A DNA stretch of 64,000 nucleotides from Coniella vitis (taxonomy: Eukaryota; Ascomycota; Sordariomycetes; Diaporthales; Schizoparmaceae), in assembly GCA_011317545.1 (NCBI GenBank), contig WUJK01000002.1, positions 2,542,001 to 2,606,000 on the forward strand, in the 5' to 3' direction. Positions 62,530 to 64,000 of this stretch are shown piece by piece. The notes beneath the pieces were generated by a model. The model saw only the letters and a list, made by a program, of their open reading frames with translations, did no database searches and had not been told where the DNA came from. The position numbers and the translations under genes are program-made. How positions within the stretch are numbered: position 1 is the stretch's first letter; every line of letters starts with the position of its first letter.

Positions 62530-64000
62530 ATGGCTGCAGTTGCTGAGCATTCTTCAAATACGCTGGCCACCAATGGTGGGCAGACAGCTCCTCAGGGCGT
62601 ACCGACCGATGGAACTGGTGAGTTTACCAAGGAAATAGAGAAACAAGAAGAAGGTCCCTGCGATCCATGGGCACCATTGCTAATCGAATTTAGGTGTGCT
62701 TGCCATCGACCCATGGCTGTCCCCATTCCAGGATGCTCTCAAAAGACGCTTTTCTAAGGCCAAGGAATGGATCCAGAAGATTGACGACACCGAAGGCGGA
62801 ATTGATAAATTTACAAAGGTGAGCTCTACCGTATTTTGTTCCATAAGACTTAGTGCTAATGTTCATCTAGGGCGCTGATACGTTCGGCCTGCATGTGGAC
62901 AGGAACAACAACGTTGTCTACAGAGAATGGGCGCCCAATGCCCAGCAGGCCTTCCTCATTGGAGACTTTAGTGAGTTGCCGTCATTGTGGTCTTTTTGGG
63001 CGACGCTGCTAAATCAAGTGTAGACGGCTGGAACCGAGATTCGCACCCAATGAAGAAAAACGAGTTTGGTGTTTTCGAGCTGGTGGTGCCTGCCAATGGC
63101 GACGGCCAGGTTGCGATTCCTCATAACTCCAAAATCAAGGTGGGCTACCACCTATGCCACGAGTCTTTCTTGCTGGATACTAATGTGTTTAGGCAGATTT
63201 CTATGGTTCTTCCCAATGGAGAGAGGATTGACCGTCTTCCGGCATGGATCAAGTACGTGACTCAAGATCTGTCAGTGTCACCTGCATATGATGCCAGATT
63301 TTGGAATCCTCCGGTTGAGGAAACGTATGTGTTCAAGCACCCTCGACCCAAGAAGCCCAAGAGTGTCCGCGTATACGAGGCACACGTTGGGATTTCCTCC
63401 CCAGAGCTCCGGGTAGCGACATACAAAGAGTTCACCAAGAACATGCTTCCTCGAATCCAAGGACTCGGCTACAATGTCATTCAACTCATGGCTGTCATGG
63501 AGCATGCCTACTACGCCAGCTTTGGGTATCAGGTCAACAACTTTTTTGCCGCAAGCAGTCGGTACGGAACGCCCGAAGACCTGAAGGAGCTCATTGACGT
63601 GGCGCACAGCATGGGGCTGGTCGTCCTCTTGGATGTTGTTCACAGCCACGCTTCGAAGAATGTGCTTGACGGACTAAACGAGTTCGACGGGACTGATCAT
63701 CAATACTTCCACTCTGGAGGCAAGGGCCGCCACGAACAATGGGACAGCCGATTGTTCAACTATGGGCACCATGAGGTGATGCGATTCCTCCTGAGCAACC
63801 TGAGGTTCTGGATGGACGAATATCATTTCGACGGCTTCCGTTTTGATGGTGTGACGAGCATGCTTTATGTCCACCATGGCATGGGAACGTAGGTCATTAA
63901 ACCCCCGTAACCCATTCCGTTCTGGTGCTAATGTCTGCTTTGTAGTGGCTTCTCCGGCGGCTATCATGAGTACTTTGGAGCTGATGTGGATGAGGAAGCT
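62530..64000 (+). CDS. GBE1: 1,4-alpha-glucan (glycogen) branching enzyme, 5' part
   Basis: Partial at the right edge. Exons 62530-62617, 62694-62818, 62871-62970, 63024-63139, 63197-63888 and 63946 onward give 392 residues in the window (full enzymes are about 700). Introns are 76, 52, 53, 57 and 57 nt. The joins restore DPWLSPFQDALKRRFSKAKE, the starch-binding-like N-terminal domain (REWAPNAQQAFLIGDFNGWN) and HNSKIK/ISMVLPNGERIDRLPAW. Then follow the GH13 barrel: YEAHVGISSPE, NVIQLMAVMEHAYYASFGYQ, region I DVVHSHASKN (289-298) and region II GFRFDGVTSM with the catalytic nucleophile Asp360. The acid/base Glu lies beyond the edge. The enzyme makes alpha-1,6 branches in glycogen in the cytosol. 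The intron at 63140-63196 is in frame without a stop, so a naive translation shows a spurious 19-residue insert. Confidence 0.96.

Noticed and set aside
1..64000. Global enrichment of ACGCGT or CCTAGG
   Set aside because: Rough counts by eye are near or below chance for a 6-mer in 64 kb; only position (ORC5, MUS7) or longer palindromes are worth noting.
1..64000. CRISPR arrays, insertion sequences, secondary-metabolite clusters, viral genes
   Set aside because: No repeat-spacer pattern, transposase/integrase/reverse-transcriptase motif, PKS/NRPS motif or viral protein was seen.

Overview
The window is nuclear DNA of a filamentous ascomycete, most likely a sordariomycete. Genes carry short introns (52-225 nt) with GTRNGT-type 5' splice sites and CTRAC-like branch points. 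The families are fungal: Zn2Cys6 factor, Mus7/Mms22, ORC5, SUZ12, and small fungal Myb/SANT-like proteins. Some intergenic DNA carries the ACCTAGGT/TACATAGTA-type palindromic words I associate with Sordariomycetes. The order (Hypocreales?) is inference. No CRISPR, tRNA, rRNA or intact transposon could be supported.

Layout. 1-12 kb: sparse, with two small Myb/SANT-like proteins (3389-4313 and 8800-9896, the second apparently frameshifted) and UFD1 (minus, 11537-10313). 12.4-17 kb: a coiled-coil protein of unknown function (minus) divergent from RVB2 (plus). 18-25.5 kb: a Zn2Cys6 regulator (minus), ORC5 (plus) and a triose-phosphate-translocator-family membrane protein (minus). 26-37 kb: splicing factor SF3B2 (plus) and the PRC2 subunit SUZ12 (minus), the latter bracketed by two gene-free, AT-richer blocks. 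37-44 kb: an F-box/LRR protein and an unrecognised charged nuclear-type protein. 44-48 kb: AT-rich DNA with a decayed gene. 48-56.5 kb: LIN1/CD2BP2 and the intronless 2190-residue Mus7/Mms22 gene, converging. 56.6-64 kb: a second decayed-looking gene, COX5 (cytochrome oxidase subunit IV), mitochondrial ClpX (MCX1) and the first 392 codons of glycogen branching enzyme GBE1, which runs off the right edge.

Most genes are conserved housekeeping functions: replication and repair (ORC5, MUS7), chromatin (RVB2, SUZ12), splicing (SF3B2, LIN1), proteostasis (UFD1, ClpX, F-box) and energy/carbon metabolism (COX5, GBE1). They form no operon-like system. The most informative details are a C-terminal PHD finger on SUZ12 that appears only when its last intron is removed; an intact IGF ClpP-docking tripeptide in the mitochondrial ClpX; two 57-nt introns that are in frame and stop-free; and three loci that look broken. 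Exon joins were worked out by hand from splice motifs and reading-frame continuity; no database search was possible.
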